Assembly (NCBI GenBank): GCA_017416145.1
Contig: JAFQDD010000007.1
Coordinates: 1-64,000 of the forward strand
Direction of reading: 5' to 3'
From: Spirochaetaceae bacterium
Lineage (GTDB): Bacteria > Spirochaetota > Spirochaetia > Treponematales > Treponemataceae
Length of the DNA: 64,000 nt
This document shows, one piece after another, positions 18,601-26,903 of the stretch. The notes beneath the pieces were generated by a model. The model made no database searches. It saw nothing but the letters and a program-made list of their open reading frames with translations, and was not told where the DNA came from. Position 1 is the stretch's first letter, and each line of letters begins with the position of its first letter. A program made the position numbers and the translations under genes.

Positions 18601-21600
18601 GTGTTAAAAATCAATTTGATGGCAAAACTTTCTATAAATATACAGATTTTGGAACTCCATCTGTTGTGAAAAATTCCTATGGAACAGAAACTCTTATTTA
18701 TACAAAATCAGGATTGTTGAAAAAAGAAATTGATGGAGAAGGATTTGAAAGGATTTACACTTACAATAATCAAGGACTTTTGGAAAGTGTAAAATCTTAT
18801 AATAAAAGCATTTATTATGTTTATGATTCAGAAAATCGATTAGTACAAGAAATATATGGCGAAAGTGATAATATTGAAAAATCTTTGGCTTTCACAGAAA
18901 TGGAATATTCAGAAAATAATAGAAAAATTTCAATAAATTATGGAAATGAAGTTTTTTCTGAAATAATTTTAGATGGTTTTGGAAATGTGATTTCTGAAAT
19001 TGACGGCGAAGGCAATAAAACAAAATACGAATACAATTCTCAAAATCAAGTAGTTGCATTTTATGATGGCTATGAAAATAAAACAGAATATTCTTATAAT
19101 CCAGTTGGATTGCTGGAAAAAATCACTTTTCCAGATGGAAGCTTTGAAAAATACACATACAATGAAAGTGGATTATTGATAAAAGTTGAAAATCCTCTTG
19201 GAATATCAGTTTTTTATGAATATGATTCTGGTAATCGCCTTGTAAAAGAAAAAACTTTAGCTCAAGAAGAAAAAACTTACGAATATGATAGTTTTGATAG
19301 ATTAAAACAAGTTAAAATCGGAAATGTGATTACAGAAAGCTATGAATATTTTGAAAATGGCAAAAAAGTGATTTTCAAAGATGGTGAAACTCAACAAACA
19401 GATGGAAAATTAACTCAAAATTTAGATGATTTTGGACAACTAACAGAAGAAATAAACTCATTTGGAATCAAACAAAATTATTTTTATGATAAAACTGGTG
19501 ATTTTACTTCAAAAATTGATGGAAATAATGTTCAAAGAACTTTTACAAAAAGAGTTAATTCTCTAGGATACGAAGAAATAACAGAATATTCAGATGGAAG
19601 CAAAAAAATATTGACTTATGATAAAGTTGGACGCATAATAGAAGAAAAGAGTTTACAAAGTAATGTAAATTACCAGTATAACAAAGGAAACTTGTTAATT
19701 CTTCAAACTGATTTACAAACTGGTGAGACAACAGAGTTCAGTTATGATAAAGCGGGTAGAAAAATTAGAGTTCAAAACAAAAATCAAAAAGTTGAATACA
19801 CATACGGCAAAAACTCAGAAATCCTTGTAATCAAAGATTCCCAAAATGATGTGAATCTTACCTTTACCTATGACAAATTAGGTCGAGAAATCACGAAAAC
19901 TTATGGAAATGGAAACAAAGAATACACAGGGTATGATTTAGCAGGTCGAGTTTTATATCGATATTTACGAGATTCTCAAAAAAATATCTTGTTTTCTGAA
20001 GGATATTATTACGACAAAAATGGCTTTATTCGTGGAAAAATTAATCATCAAGGAAAAATTACACTTTATGATTATGATGAAATGGGACGATTAAGAGTTG
20101 TTTATTCTTCGGTTGATAAAGATTTAGAAAATAGTCAAAAAACAGAAATCAAAGAAAATGGTGGAAAGATTCTTGAAAATGTTGAATTGAATGGCATAGC
20201 AAAATATTTGACTTATGAAGAAATCTCAAACTTCCAAAAGATTTTGAACGAAATACAAATGGGTAGAGGAAATATTGTAACATCGATAAATACTTTTAAT
20301 GTAGAGATTTACAATTATGATAAAAGTGGAAATCGTATATCAAAAGAAAATCCCTTTGGAAAAATTTTATATAAATATGATAGTGAAAATCGTTTGATTG
20401 GAAGCAAAGCATTTGGAGCTTTTGTAGAAAACGACTGTTTTTACATCAATTTTGAATATGATGACAATGGAAATTTGATAAAAGAAATTTCACCACAAAA
20501 AGAAGTGTATTATTCTTACAATAATGACAATCGCATAAAATCACTTTTGATATTTGACCATCTTAATAAGACTAAAACAGAAGAATATTATGAATATGAT
20601 TCTTTTGGACGGCGCATATATGCAACACAAAACGATACAACCACAGCTTATCAATATGAAGGATTTGGGTTTAATATTTTGTATGAAAACTCATATAAAG
20701 AGGCTAGAGGAGCTTTGAAAACTGGTTTTGGTGAAGAAGGTTTAAATGCTTTGAAAGGTGAGGACTTAGAAACAACTTATCGTTATCGATATATTGAGGA
20801 AAGTCAAAATTCTCAAAATCAAGAAAATAAATCCTATATTTACAAAGACGGAAATCTTGTGGCTTTAACAGCTGGAACGTCAAATGCTTATTATTCAAGT
20901 GATATTCATGGTTCCACAAGACAAGTAAGCGACACCTCTGGGTTTTCAGAATCATATAATTATGATAGTTTTGGAAAACCAATTTACAAAAGTAATTACG
21001 TTGATTATGAAGAAGGGTACGATTTGGATGCACTTTTTGGAGAAAGCACAGATTGGCAACAAATTGATACTGAAAATACATCAAAAAACGATTACAGATT
21101 TTCTTCGTGGTATCAAACAAGAACAACAAACGTAAGTCCATACGCTTCCCTTTATCACGATTATCTATCTGTAGCAGGATATAGCGGAAAATCCTACAAC
21201 TCAAACACAGGTTTAAACAACTACGGCTTCAGAGACTATTCATGCTCCATTGGTCGCTTCATCACATCAGACCCAATCCGAGACGGCACTAACTGGTACA
21301 CACTGGCTGTGAATAATCCGATAAATTTTGTGGATTTGTGGGGGTTGGCTGAAATTATTGCAGGTGATTTTATTCAGTTACCGAATGGAGTTATTTCTGA
21401 TACAAAATTTGGTCATGTAAATGTTAGACCAACAGATGTTACAGTCACTTATACTAAAAACTCAAATAATAAATTATACGTTACAGTTAGGACTCTAAAT
21501 GACGATGGAACTGTCGATTATTCAGCAGGAGTAAAGACTATAGCATTTGATGCAACAAACATTGTAAAAACCCCAGAAGAAAGAAATAATATTCCAGTGT

Positions 21601-21926
21601 CTTTTAACGGATATAACTATTTTCCAGAACAGTTTCCATCTGGTAAATGGGATTTATATTGTAGTGAAACATCTGAAAATCCACTTATTGGTCCCAAAAA
21701 AATAGGTACAAACGCATATGCAGATGTTTCTACATATTCAAAAGTTGATGGAGAATGGGTAAAAGATGAAGAAACTCAAAGAGATGAAGGTTATTTAATT
21801 CATAGTGGAACAGGATCAACAACATGGGGATGCATCAAAATGTCTGACAGGGATGTAAGAACACTTGCTAGAATAATAGATTCTGCTTTGACTCATGGAG
21901 GAACAGCATCTTTAAAAGTAATATAA
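15615..21926 (+). CDS. secreted RHS/YD-repeat protein with L,D-transpeptidase-like C-terminal toxin domain
   Basis: A giant polymorphic-toxin-type protein (2103 residues from the ATG at 15615, chosen because AAGGA lies 8-12 bp upstream; a TTG at 15594 is in frame). Order: signal peptide (1 to about 28), Cys-rich segment with CxxC pairs, an Asp-Pro repeat (DDPDDPDDPDEP), a Lys/Glu/Gln coiled coil, the start of the RHS shell (GDPIRITNGEFVQTETDF), dozens of YD repeats, and the RHS core end (SNTGLNNYGFRDYSCSIGRFIT to NPINFVDLWGL). The variable tip of about 190 residues has His2063 and Cys2073 in HSGTGSTTWGC. That is the H-x9-C motif of L,D-transpeptidase-like (DUF2778/Tlde1-type) effectors, which act on peptidoglycan. 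Export by Sec and a toxin role are inferred. Confidence 0.85.
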   Translation: MTKIKSKILFLILLILFGFINQQKVYSCSGYYIGEAYITELCSSYCNVCESCGCTCDNWYNPGGGSPDDPDDPDDPDEPSTPQYYCSCGASVSSSGETCSTCKAEALDNQKDKTKEAEKDLENLDKETNPLLEGEPRVNGAEVEAEKTQAEQEEEEKKQKEQEEQEKEQAKENTKKDEQGKKSTTTGDPIRITNGEFVQTETDFSTKSFIINRIYTSFNKSVGSFGEGFFTILDEGIIRGLDIKIDEKITLYKNHIQELDSQKINLISIIETTYNTDNYKNAMSILNDKISECEQLKNHFYDLLENAEEIKQLVSDSYLIFEAEVNYQNIQNKIQEITNLQNHLYSNKNILTKTLEEIEKIESNILLKNNELAFLYEQKSINQQIKNTNTRSSFENLPREYFEGGKSTLTLIEGNSGIKRFLLESESEKNWILLNEDNSLNYKEKISETENGYIYYQKNGEIKTYNANGFLIEIQDVNGNKTTFSREENNQIIDIQTPENQKYKVYYNAKGLISNIQHENSGKQYKYFYENNKLKKVISPENLTYEYIYNSENGLLAKFIKPDGSYTAYFHEEKDKNQNILTTSTENEEGFRENFDFYPDEKITIYTNHDGEQTVYFFDENGKTTKITDSSGNVQENDYDSKGNLISQTNNNILTKLFYDDNQNLIKQEITDYNDKTSTVITTRYQYDNFGNITKYVDGDGIVYDYVRDSRGNLKNYKVNNVNLISFNYDESGLITKITELIDETSGNYKITEYLYDENQNKIQEKSGNRQVDYEYDEENRLVKTYLNGNLETEIFYTDFTTKIKQKNGLEVLYEYNNRFDLVKKTETDTILNQCHTTNYKYDARHLLVEEKIDFEKTQYRYSAFGTEEGILKTSEKSNQGFYVFTKKTGSKQTRTEGVFEVNKIKEKYPRLLEKPFYQWSEAELEQLEENATSKKSSLQEYFASENAILVKDPLEREIVYKYNFQNQLESLSNLGDGTETQTLSYNYTKAGRIESVKNQFDGKTFYKYTDFGTPSVVKNSYGTETLIYTKSGLLKKEIDGEGFERIYTYNNQGLLESVKSYNKSIYYVYDSENRLVQEIYGESDNIEKSLAFTEMEYSENNRKISINYGNEVFSEIILDGFGNVISEIDGEGNKTKYEYNSQNQVVAFYDGYENKTEYSYNPVGLLEKITFPDGSFEKYTYNESGLLIKVENPLGISVFYEYDSGNRLVKEKTLAQEEKTYEYDSFDRLKQVKIGNVITESYEYFENGKKVIFKDGETQQTDGKLTQNLDDFGQLTEEINSFGIKQNYFYDKTGDFTSKIDGNNVQRTFTKRVNSLGYEEITEYSDGSKKILTYDKVGRIIEEKSLQSNVNYQYNKGNLLILQTDLQTGETTEFSYDKAGRKIRVQNKNQKVEYTYGKNSEILVIKDSQNDVNLTFTYDKLGREITKTYGNGNKEYTGYDLAGRVLYRYLRDSQKNILFSEGYYYDKNGFIRGKINHQGKITLYDYDEMGRLRVVYSSVDKDLENSQKTEIKENGGKILENVELNGIAKYLTYEEISNFQKILNEIQMGRGNIVTSINTFNVEIYNYDKSGNRISKENPFGKILYKYDSENRLIGSKAFGAFVENDCFYINFEYDDNGNLIKEISPQKEVYYSYNNDNRIKSLLIFDHLNKTKTEEYYEYDSFGRRIYATQNDTTTAYQYEGFGFNILYENSYKEARGALKTGFGEEGLNALKGEDLETTYRYRYIEESQNSQNQENKSYIYKDGNLVALTAGTSNAYYSSDIHGSTRQVSDTSGFSESYNYDSFGKPIYKSNYVDYEEGYDLDALFGESTDWQQIDTENTSKNDYRFSSWYQTRTTNVSPYASLYHDYLSVAGYSGKSYNSNTGLNNYGFRDYSCSIGRFITSDPIRDGTNWYTLAVNNPINFVDLWGLAEIIAGDFIQLPNGVISDTKFGHVNVRPTDVTVTYTKNSNNKLYVTVRTLNDDGTVDYSAGVKTIAFDATNIVKTPEERNNIPVSFNGYNYFPEQFPSGKWDLYCSETSENPLIGPKKIGTNAYADVSTYSKVDGEWVKDEETQRDEGYLIHSGTGSTTWGCIKMSDRDVRTLARIIDSALTHGGTASLKVI

Positions 21927-21940
21927 TTTCGGAGAAAAAA

Positions 21941-23689
21941 ATGAAGAAAATCAAACTACAAAAATTAGGATTTCTTTTATGTTGCATAATATTAACTAGT
22001 TGTGCAAAGGAAAAATTAAAAACTAATCAATCTGATGAAATTTCAAATAAAATAGCGATTGAAACAGACACCATTATGCAACAAGAGAGTCAAGAACCTG
22101 TAAAAGAAGAAGTTCAAGAAGTAATTCCTGAGCGCATTATCATAAAGAGGGAACATTTTTTGTGTCCAAATTGGCATTATTATTTGGAAAACCCAAAAAC
22201 ATTTAGGTATAACAATGAAGTTGTTAATAAAGATGGTATAAAAAGTTTAATTGTTTATGAACAACATGACAATGCCGAGAAAAGGATTTCCTATATAGCA
22301 AATTGGGAGAAAGGAAATTTAGTTTTTGAAAAATATATACCATTGTATGGAGATATTTTTAGCAAAAACTATATATACGATGATAAAAATGTATTAGTGA
22401 GAACATATTATGAATATTTAAAAGATGATATTCCTGGTGATACCGATTATTCTTTTGAATATTATTATGATGATGAAATAGATATGATGGTTTGTAAAAA
22501 AAGTAACAAGATTGACGATTATTTTATATATCGTGAAGAAATAACACCTAACGGATTTATAATATATGAAGACTTTATTTCACATCATGGTCGATTATCT
22601 TCATATTCTAATACGATAACTTTAGAGTTTGAGGACAATAAACTTATAAAACGTGAAACTGTTTACAAAGATGAAACCTATTTATATCGATTTTATTATA
22701 GAGAAAATGAATTTGAATTAAATTTGTTCATTGATGGAAAAATTGATGCAAAAGAAATTATCCAAATGGCTGGAGATAATCCTGTTTCTCAAATCTATAG
22801 TGTTCGTAATGGATTTGCAAAAAAAATATATGATTTTTCTTTATTAAAAATTGATAATCATGGAAATTGGACTGAAAGATATTTAGCCGAAAATAATTCT
22901 TATGATTTTTGTGAAATTGAATATTATGAAGAAGATGATAATATCATAAGCGAGAACAAATACATCGAATACGACTTAGGTTATGATAATATTGTAATCT
23001 CCCAAGATACAGCAAAATATGAAAATATAACTGGCTTAGAAATTGGTAATTATGTTTATCCAAAGGAAGTTGTGTTATCCTTGAAAAATGAAGATCCGTA
23101 TCAAATTGGAAAAAACAACGAAAACAATAAAACTGGATTGATATTAAAGAACTCTGATTTGTGCATCGTATATTATGATGAAGAAAATCGAGATATAAAT
23201 ACACCCTTTTTTATTGGAATAAATGAAGACTCAAAAAAAATGATATTAAATGGACTTTTAATAAAATCATCAAGTAACCTTACAGAAAAAGATAAAATTT
23301 ATTCTCCTGATAATTTGTATAGACTAGAATTAAATTTACCTTGGGTAGAAAACGATTCAGATTATGGAATAGGGGAATATTTGGAATTTGAATTGGCAGG
23401 ATATCATGGAGAAAGACTTTTTTCAGCAAGTGGCTTTTACATAATAAATGGGTTTGTTTCGATTACGAATCAATCATTATACTCAAAAAATACAAGAATA
23501 AAAAAAATAAAATTGGTTGATTTAGACACACAAGAAGAATGGGAACAAATTCTAGAAGACACACCGAATCCACAATTTGTTGACTGTAAAGGTCACGAAG
23601 GAAATAGAATTCGAGCAATTATTCAGGAAGTTTATCCAGGTGATTTATGGAAAGATACTTGCGTTTCTGGAATTATTTTAACAAATTAG
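21941..23689 (+). CDS. lipoprotein with C-terminal NADase-type glycan-binding domain; candidate immunity protein
   Basis: The 582-residue product has a lipoprotein signal: a Lys-rich start, a hydrophobic core and lipobox LTSC with Cys21. An acidic, disordered stretch follows. The middle (about 70-390) is rich in Tyr, Asp and Glu and has short repeats resembling YD/MORN-like strands (FEYYYDDEIDM, IEYYEEDDN). The last 130 residues resemble the discoidin-like domain that NCBI names NADase-type glycan-binding, with the features EDTPNPQ and VYPGDLWKDTC. The gene begins 14 bp after the RHS toxin gene with a CGGAGA site. A periplasmic lipoprotein directly behind a peptidoglycan-directed toxin is a natural immunity candidate; this is inference. 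Confidence 0.65.
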   Translation: MKKIKLQKLGFLLCCIILTSCAKEKLKTNQSDEISNKIAIETDTIMQQESQEPVKEEVQEVIPERIIIKREHFLCPNWHYYLENPKTFRYNNEVVNKDGIKSLIVYEQHDNAEKRISYIANWEKGNLVFEKYIPLYGDIFSKNYIYDDKNVLVRTYYEYLKDDIPGDTDYSFEYYYDDEIDMMVCKKSNKIDDYFIYREEITPNGFIIYEDFISHHGRLSSYSNTITLEFEDNKLIKRETVYKDETYLYRFYYRENEFELNLFIDGKIDAKEIIQMAGDNPVSQIYSVRNGFAKKIYDFSLLKIDNHGNWTERYLAENNSYDFCEIEYYEEDDNIISENKYIEYDLGYDNIVISQDTAKYENITGLEIGNYVYPKEVVLSLKNEDPYQIGKNNENNKTGLILKNSDLCIVYYDEENRDINTPFFIGINEDSKKMILNGLLIKSSSNLTEKDKIYSPDNLYRLELNLPWVENDSDYGIGEYLEFELAGYHGERLFSASGFYIINGFVSITNQSLYSKNTRIKKIKLVDLDTQEEWEQILEDTPNPQFVDCKGHEGNRIRAIIQEVYPGDLWKDTCVSGIILTN

Positions 23690-23734
23690 ATTTTTAAGGT
23701 TAAAACAAATGAAAAAATCACTTTTATCAATAAT

Positions 23735-23869
23735 ATGGGGTCTGGAATTTGGGTCATAGACCAAGCCAGTTGCACATATACAAATTGTTATATCCATGAT
23801 AACGAAGATGAAAATTTTTTCAATGATTCTTTAAATTTTATAGACACTTCAACTTGTAAAATGGAATAG
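23735..23869 (+). pseudogene. 3' remnant of a beta-helix repeat gene
   Basis: This 45-codon frame (QASCTYTNCYIHDNEDENF, ending in DTSTCKME and a stop) closely matches the last 45 codons of the intact zinc-ribbon/beta-helix gene at 25344-26645, which ends in DTSTCKME as well. No start region or zinc ribbon remains. It is the tail of a former paralogue, left between the lipoprotein gene and the Rpn nuclease. Confidence 0.75.
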
Positions 23870-23914
23870 TTTGAAGATTGGATTTTTATCAGGTTTTAGT
23901 CTCTCGATTAAAAG

Positions 23915-24061
23915 ATGCCGAAAGTTGTTGATGGTGGAATTATTTGTTTAGAGAAAAATTACAAAGCGTGGATGAATTCTCATTTAGATTTGGGAAAATG
24001 CAAGAAAAAAGGAAGCATTAAATCAATTGGAAAAACCCTTGAATTTTCCCATAAAATTTGA
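23915..24061 (+). other. short frame of unknown status in a decayed region
   Basis: A 48-codon ATG frame without a good ribosome-binding site or recognisable similarity lies here. The gap 23690-24067 otherwise holds only the beta-helix remnant. The frame may be gene debris and is listed so that the gap is accounted for. Confidence 0.2.
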
Positions 24062-24067
24062 AAATAT

Positions 24068-24865
24068 TTACTCTTGTATTTCAGCAAGTTTTTGAACACT
24101 TTCTAAAGGTAGACCTGTGGCTTTTGCTATATTTTCAATGGATAAATCCATAAGTAGCAACTTCTTAGCAGTGTCAATGGCTTTTTGTTCTGCACCGTCA
24201 GCAATACCAGCATTGTAGCCTCTCTTTTCTGCGTCTTGTTCTGCTAAACCCCAAGCCATATAGTCACCTCTAAAAGTTTGATTTTCCTTAGTTTTTTCAA
24301 CAAGTTGATCAATCATTTTTGTAAAATCCGATGTTGATTTCTTATTATTAATATACTCTAAAAGTGATTTTCTTTCTAGGTCTTTTTCTTTTGAAAAGCT
24401 AGAGGCATTAAAAATGACTTTATGGGTTTTATCCCCCAGTTCTAGATTTGTTTTTTCGTGACAAAGGTTTGAAAACGAATAACATGGTAGATTTTCGCCG
24501 AAAAAGTCATCCTTACAAACGAAAATTACATAACATTCTTTTAGTTCAGAATATTTTTTCCCTTTCAAAAGTAAATCAATATCCATCATAGACTGATAAT
24601 ATCGTGTTCGGGTTGGTAGTTCGTCGTCAAGGATATTTTGTACTTCTACGTCGAAAACACGAGTAGAATCTTGCACATAAACGTCAAGACGAACACCCTT
24701 ATTTTCATAATGTGGGGTAATACTTTTCTGTAGCTCTGGATATTCTAGCCTTTCAATCTTTATTTGTAAAAGCCTCTCCAAAAGCCCTTTGCAAATTTCT
24801 TCATTGCGCATCACATACCCAAACATATAGTCATCAGTGAAAGTAAGTTCATCAACTGGTTTCAT
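24068..24865 (-). CDS. Rpn family recombination-promoting nuclease / PD-(D/E)XK transposase-like protein
   Basis: The 265-residue protein belongs to the PD-(D/E)XK Rpn/YhgA-like group. The opening FTDDYMFGYVM and the catalytic core are clear: Asp61 in VRLDVYV, then Glu74 and Gln76 in FDVEVQN. The middle part (YYQSMMDIDLLLKGKKYSELKECYVIFVC) is also typical. The C-terminus has the short helical motif SIENIAKATGLPLESVQKL seen in this family. Members cleave DNA and promote RecA-independent recombination; copies are often numerous and decay quickly. It is a single minus-strand gene with an AAGGAG site, in a region of gene fragments. Confidence 0.88.
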   Translation of the reverse strand: MKPVDELTFTDDYMFGYVMRNEEICKGLLERLLQIKIERLEYPELQKSITPHYENKGVRLDVYVQDSTRVFDVEVQNILDDELPTRTRYYQSMMDIDLLLKGKKYSELKECYVIFVCKDDFFGENLPCYSFSNLCHEKTNLELGDKTHKVIFNASSFSKEKDLERKSLLEYINNKKSTSDFTKMIDQLVEKTKENQTFRGDYMAWGLAEQDAEKRGYNAGIADGAEQKAIDTAKKLLLMDLSIENIAKATGLPLESVQKLAEIQE

Positions 24866-25072
24866 AAAACCGCTCCTTCGTGTCTAAAAATCTTTCTATA
24901 TATAATATTGTTGTGTAAGTTTAAAAATTTTGAATAAATTCGAGAAAATTTTATATTTTTTATAGAAAAACTTTACGTTCGGAAAAAACAATCTATATTA
25001 TTATTGTAAGTTTAATTAAACGACTTAAATCTATGAATTATTAGATGATAATAAATATAGGAGAATTGAATA

Positions 25073-25265
25073 ATGAGTAGAAACAAGGAATTAATAACTG
25101 TTTGTTGTCCCTATTGTAACGAAAAAAAATTACTTTTAGTGAAAATGCTTTAAACAAAGAATCAATTCAGTTTGTATGTCCAGAGAGAGAGTAGTTGATA
25201 TTACCATCTCCGATAATGAAAAAATCTATGTTTATAAAAGATTAAAACTGTATTCGTTTTTTTAA
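25073..25265 (+). pseudogene. small zinc-ribbon gene broken at two simple repeats
   Basis: An ATG at 25073 with a good AGGAG site opens a frame with CCPYCNEK that stops after 26 codons at 25151. Changing the A8 run (25122-25129) restores a frame reading ITFSENALNKESIQFVCPER. That in turn hits a stop just after an AG-repeat run. Removing one AG dinucleotide restores VVDITISDNEKIYVYKRLKLY up to 25265. The corrected product is about 60 residues with CPYC and a later Cys. The rest of the gap 24866-25343 is AT-rich with no further feature. Confidence 0.55.
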
Positions 25266-25343
25266 ATTTTTTTAAGGGAACGAATAATTTTCATATAAAT
25301 TTCAAAATTCAACCTACGCTATAGTAAAATTTGGAGGAAATAT

Positions 25344-26645
25344 ATGATTTGTGGTAATTGTGGAACTGAAATACAAGACGGAGTAAAATTTTGTTCAGAA
25401 TGTGGTACAAAACAAGAGAAAAGTGTTTCAAAAACAACGAATTTTTCTATTAGTGATAGAAAAAATAAAACTATTAGAGTTGGAAAAAATCAAGAAATAA
25501 AAACTTTGAAACAAGCCTTAGAAGTTATAAATGACAATGGAACCATTATTCTTGAATTCGGAATTTACAATGAACACATTAATTTTGATAAAGAAGTAAA
25601 GTTAGTTGGTGCTACTGATTCAATAATGGAAAAATCTTCCGATGAACTACCAATTATTGTTCTGGATTCTACAAAAACTTGTAAAATTACAGCAAATGTA
25701 GAAATTGAAGGTGTTGTATTTACTCATAAAGAAAATATATCTTTTGATAATTTGCAAAACTACGCAGATAAAAAATATGAATTTGACGATGACAAGGAAT
25801 TTACAAAATTAGATACTGATGGATATACAGCAATAGAAATCTCAAGTAGGGCAATTCTAAAAAATGTTGCTTTGTTAGATTCTCAAAACATAGGGCTTGT
25901 TTACTCCAAGGAAAGTGGAATATTAGAAAATTCTCTAGTAGCACATAGCTATTGGAATAACATTTTTTGTAAGAATAATTCTAGTCCAAGAATTACGAAC
26001 TTAAAATTGATAAATTCAAATGGAATTAATTTACTACTTAGTGATTCTGCAAATCCTTCGGTAAAAAATTGTGAGATTAATAACTCTGTTGAAATTGGTA
26101 TTGCTGTAACAGGTCAAGCGAGTGGTACATTTGAGGAATGTCATATTCATAATGTTGGAGAAAATGGTCTAAGTGTAGATGGAAATGCTACTCCAAAGTT
26201 TATAAACTGCAAGATTCACGACAATACAGAATTTGCTCTAGTTGAATTATGTGATACATCAAATCCAACTTTAACAAATTGTGAGATTTATAATGGTGGT
26301 GGAATTAGTATTATTGTAGAAGACCAAGCTAGTGGTACCTTTGAAGGATGCAATATTTATAATATTGGAGATAATAATGGATTGAATATATATGGAAATG
26401 CAACTCCGAAGTTTACAAAGTGTAAAATCCACCACAATACAGAATATGCCCTAGTTTATGTAGGTGAAAGATCAAATCCAGCTTTAATAGATTGTGAGAT
26501 TTATGACGGTGCAAATGATGGTATTGTTGTAGAAGACCAAGCTTGTGGCACATACGAAAATTGTTACTTATATGATAATGAAGGAGAGAATTTTTGTAAT
26601 GAATCTTCAAACTCTATAGACACATCAACTTGTAAAATGGAGTGA
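25344..26645 (+). CDS. zinc-ribbon / right-handed beta-helix repeat protein
   Basis: The 433-residue protein begins with a two-knuckle zinc ribbon (CGNCG...CSECG, residues 3-22). A linker and a DUF1565/pectin-lyase-like start (IKTLKQALEVINDNGTIIL) follow. The rest is a right-handed parallel beta-helix. Residues about 258-401 consist of a tandem unit of roughly 72 residues (QASGTF, then NGL, then NATPKF, then NCKIHDNTE, then NP, then CEIYNG). The unit is visible also in the DNA at 26117-26545. No signal peptide is present, so the protein appears cytoplasmic. GGAGG precedes the ATG. The ligand is unknown. A paralogue tail lies at 23735-23869. Confidence 0.75.
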   Translation: MICGNCGTEIQDGVKFCSECGTKQEKSVSKTTNFSISDRKNKTIRVGKNQEIKTLKQALEVINDNGTIILEFGIYNEHINFDKEVKLVGATDSIMEKSSDELPIIVLDSTKTCKITANVEIEGVVFTHKENISFDNLQNYADKKYEFDDDKEFTKLDTDGYTAIEISSRAILKNVALLDSQNIGLVYSKESGILENSLVAHSYWNNIFCKNNSSPRITNLKLINSNGINLLLSDSANPSVKNCEINNSVEIGIAVTGQASGTFEECHIHNVGENGLSVDGNATPKFINCKIHDNTEFALVELCDTSNPTLTNCEIYNGGGISIIVEDQASGTFEGCNIYNIGDNNGLNIYGNATPKFTKCKIHHNTEYALVYVGERSNPALIDCEIYDGANDGIVVEDQACGTYENCYLYDNEGENFCNESSNSIDTSTCKME

Positions 26646-26661
26646 ATGGTTAATTTAAAAT

Positions 26662-26857
26662 AAAAGCTGGTTATACCCATAAAAAGTTGACCAGCTTTTT
26701 TACAAACTTACAAGCGTAATTTGTTTTAGTTTTTGCTTTCTAAAATAATCTTTCCAGCTTCTTCCACAGAAATATCTGTAAATTGGTCACGGGTTAAAAG
26801 ATTTTTTAGTGTAAGCACATTTTTTTCTGCTTCTTCGGCTTTTATCAAGATTCCAAA
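26662..26857. repeat. left copy of the 196-bp hisS-tail direct repeat
   Basis: This segment matches 43258-43453 in the same orientation with about 7 mismatches by hand alignment. It includes the hisS terminator stem and the last 44 or so hisS codons. The offset between copies is 16596 bp throughout, with no gaps. It marks the left boundary of the 26.9-43.3 kb accessory block. Confidence 0.9.
26663..26700. terminator. terminator between the beta-helix gene and the hisS remnant
   Basis: AAAGCTGGT and ACCAGCTTT form a 9-bp stem with a T run after it on the plus strand and an A run before it, so it can act in both directions. It is the left copy of the hisS terminator at 43258-43300. Confidence 0.75.
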
Positions 26858-26878
26858 TGAAATGGCTGGAATTCCCTC
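26726..26878 (-). pseudogene. 3' fragment of a second hisS allele
   Basis: Read on the minus strand this fragment encodes the hisS C-terminus FGILIKAEEAEKNVLT...EEAGKIILESKN with its stop codon. Upstream of FGILIKAE the frame reads GIPAIS where resident hisS has GIPFG, so the copy may derive from a diverged allele and not from a simple duplication of the resident gene. No catalytic part of the synthetase is present. Confidence 0.85.
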
Positions 26879-26903
26879 ACGCAAAAAGAAATGTCTACAG
26901 TTT

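Noticed and set aside
20704-21204. 166-codon antisense frame opposite the RHS gene
   Set aside because: It has no ribosome-binding site, its composition mirrors the YD repeats, and it lies wholly inside a well-supported gene.
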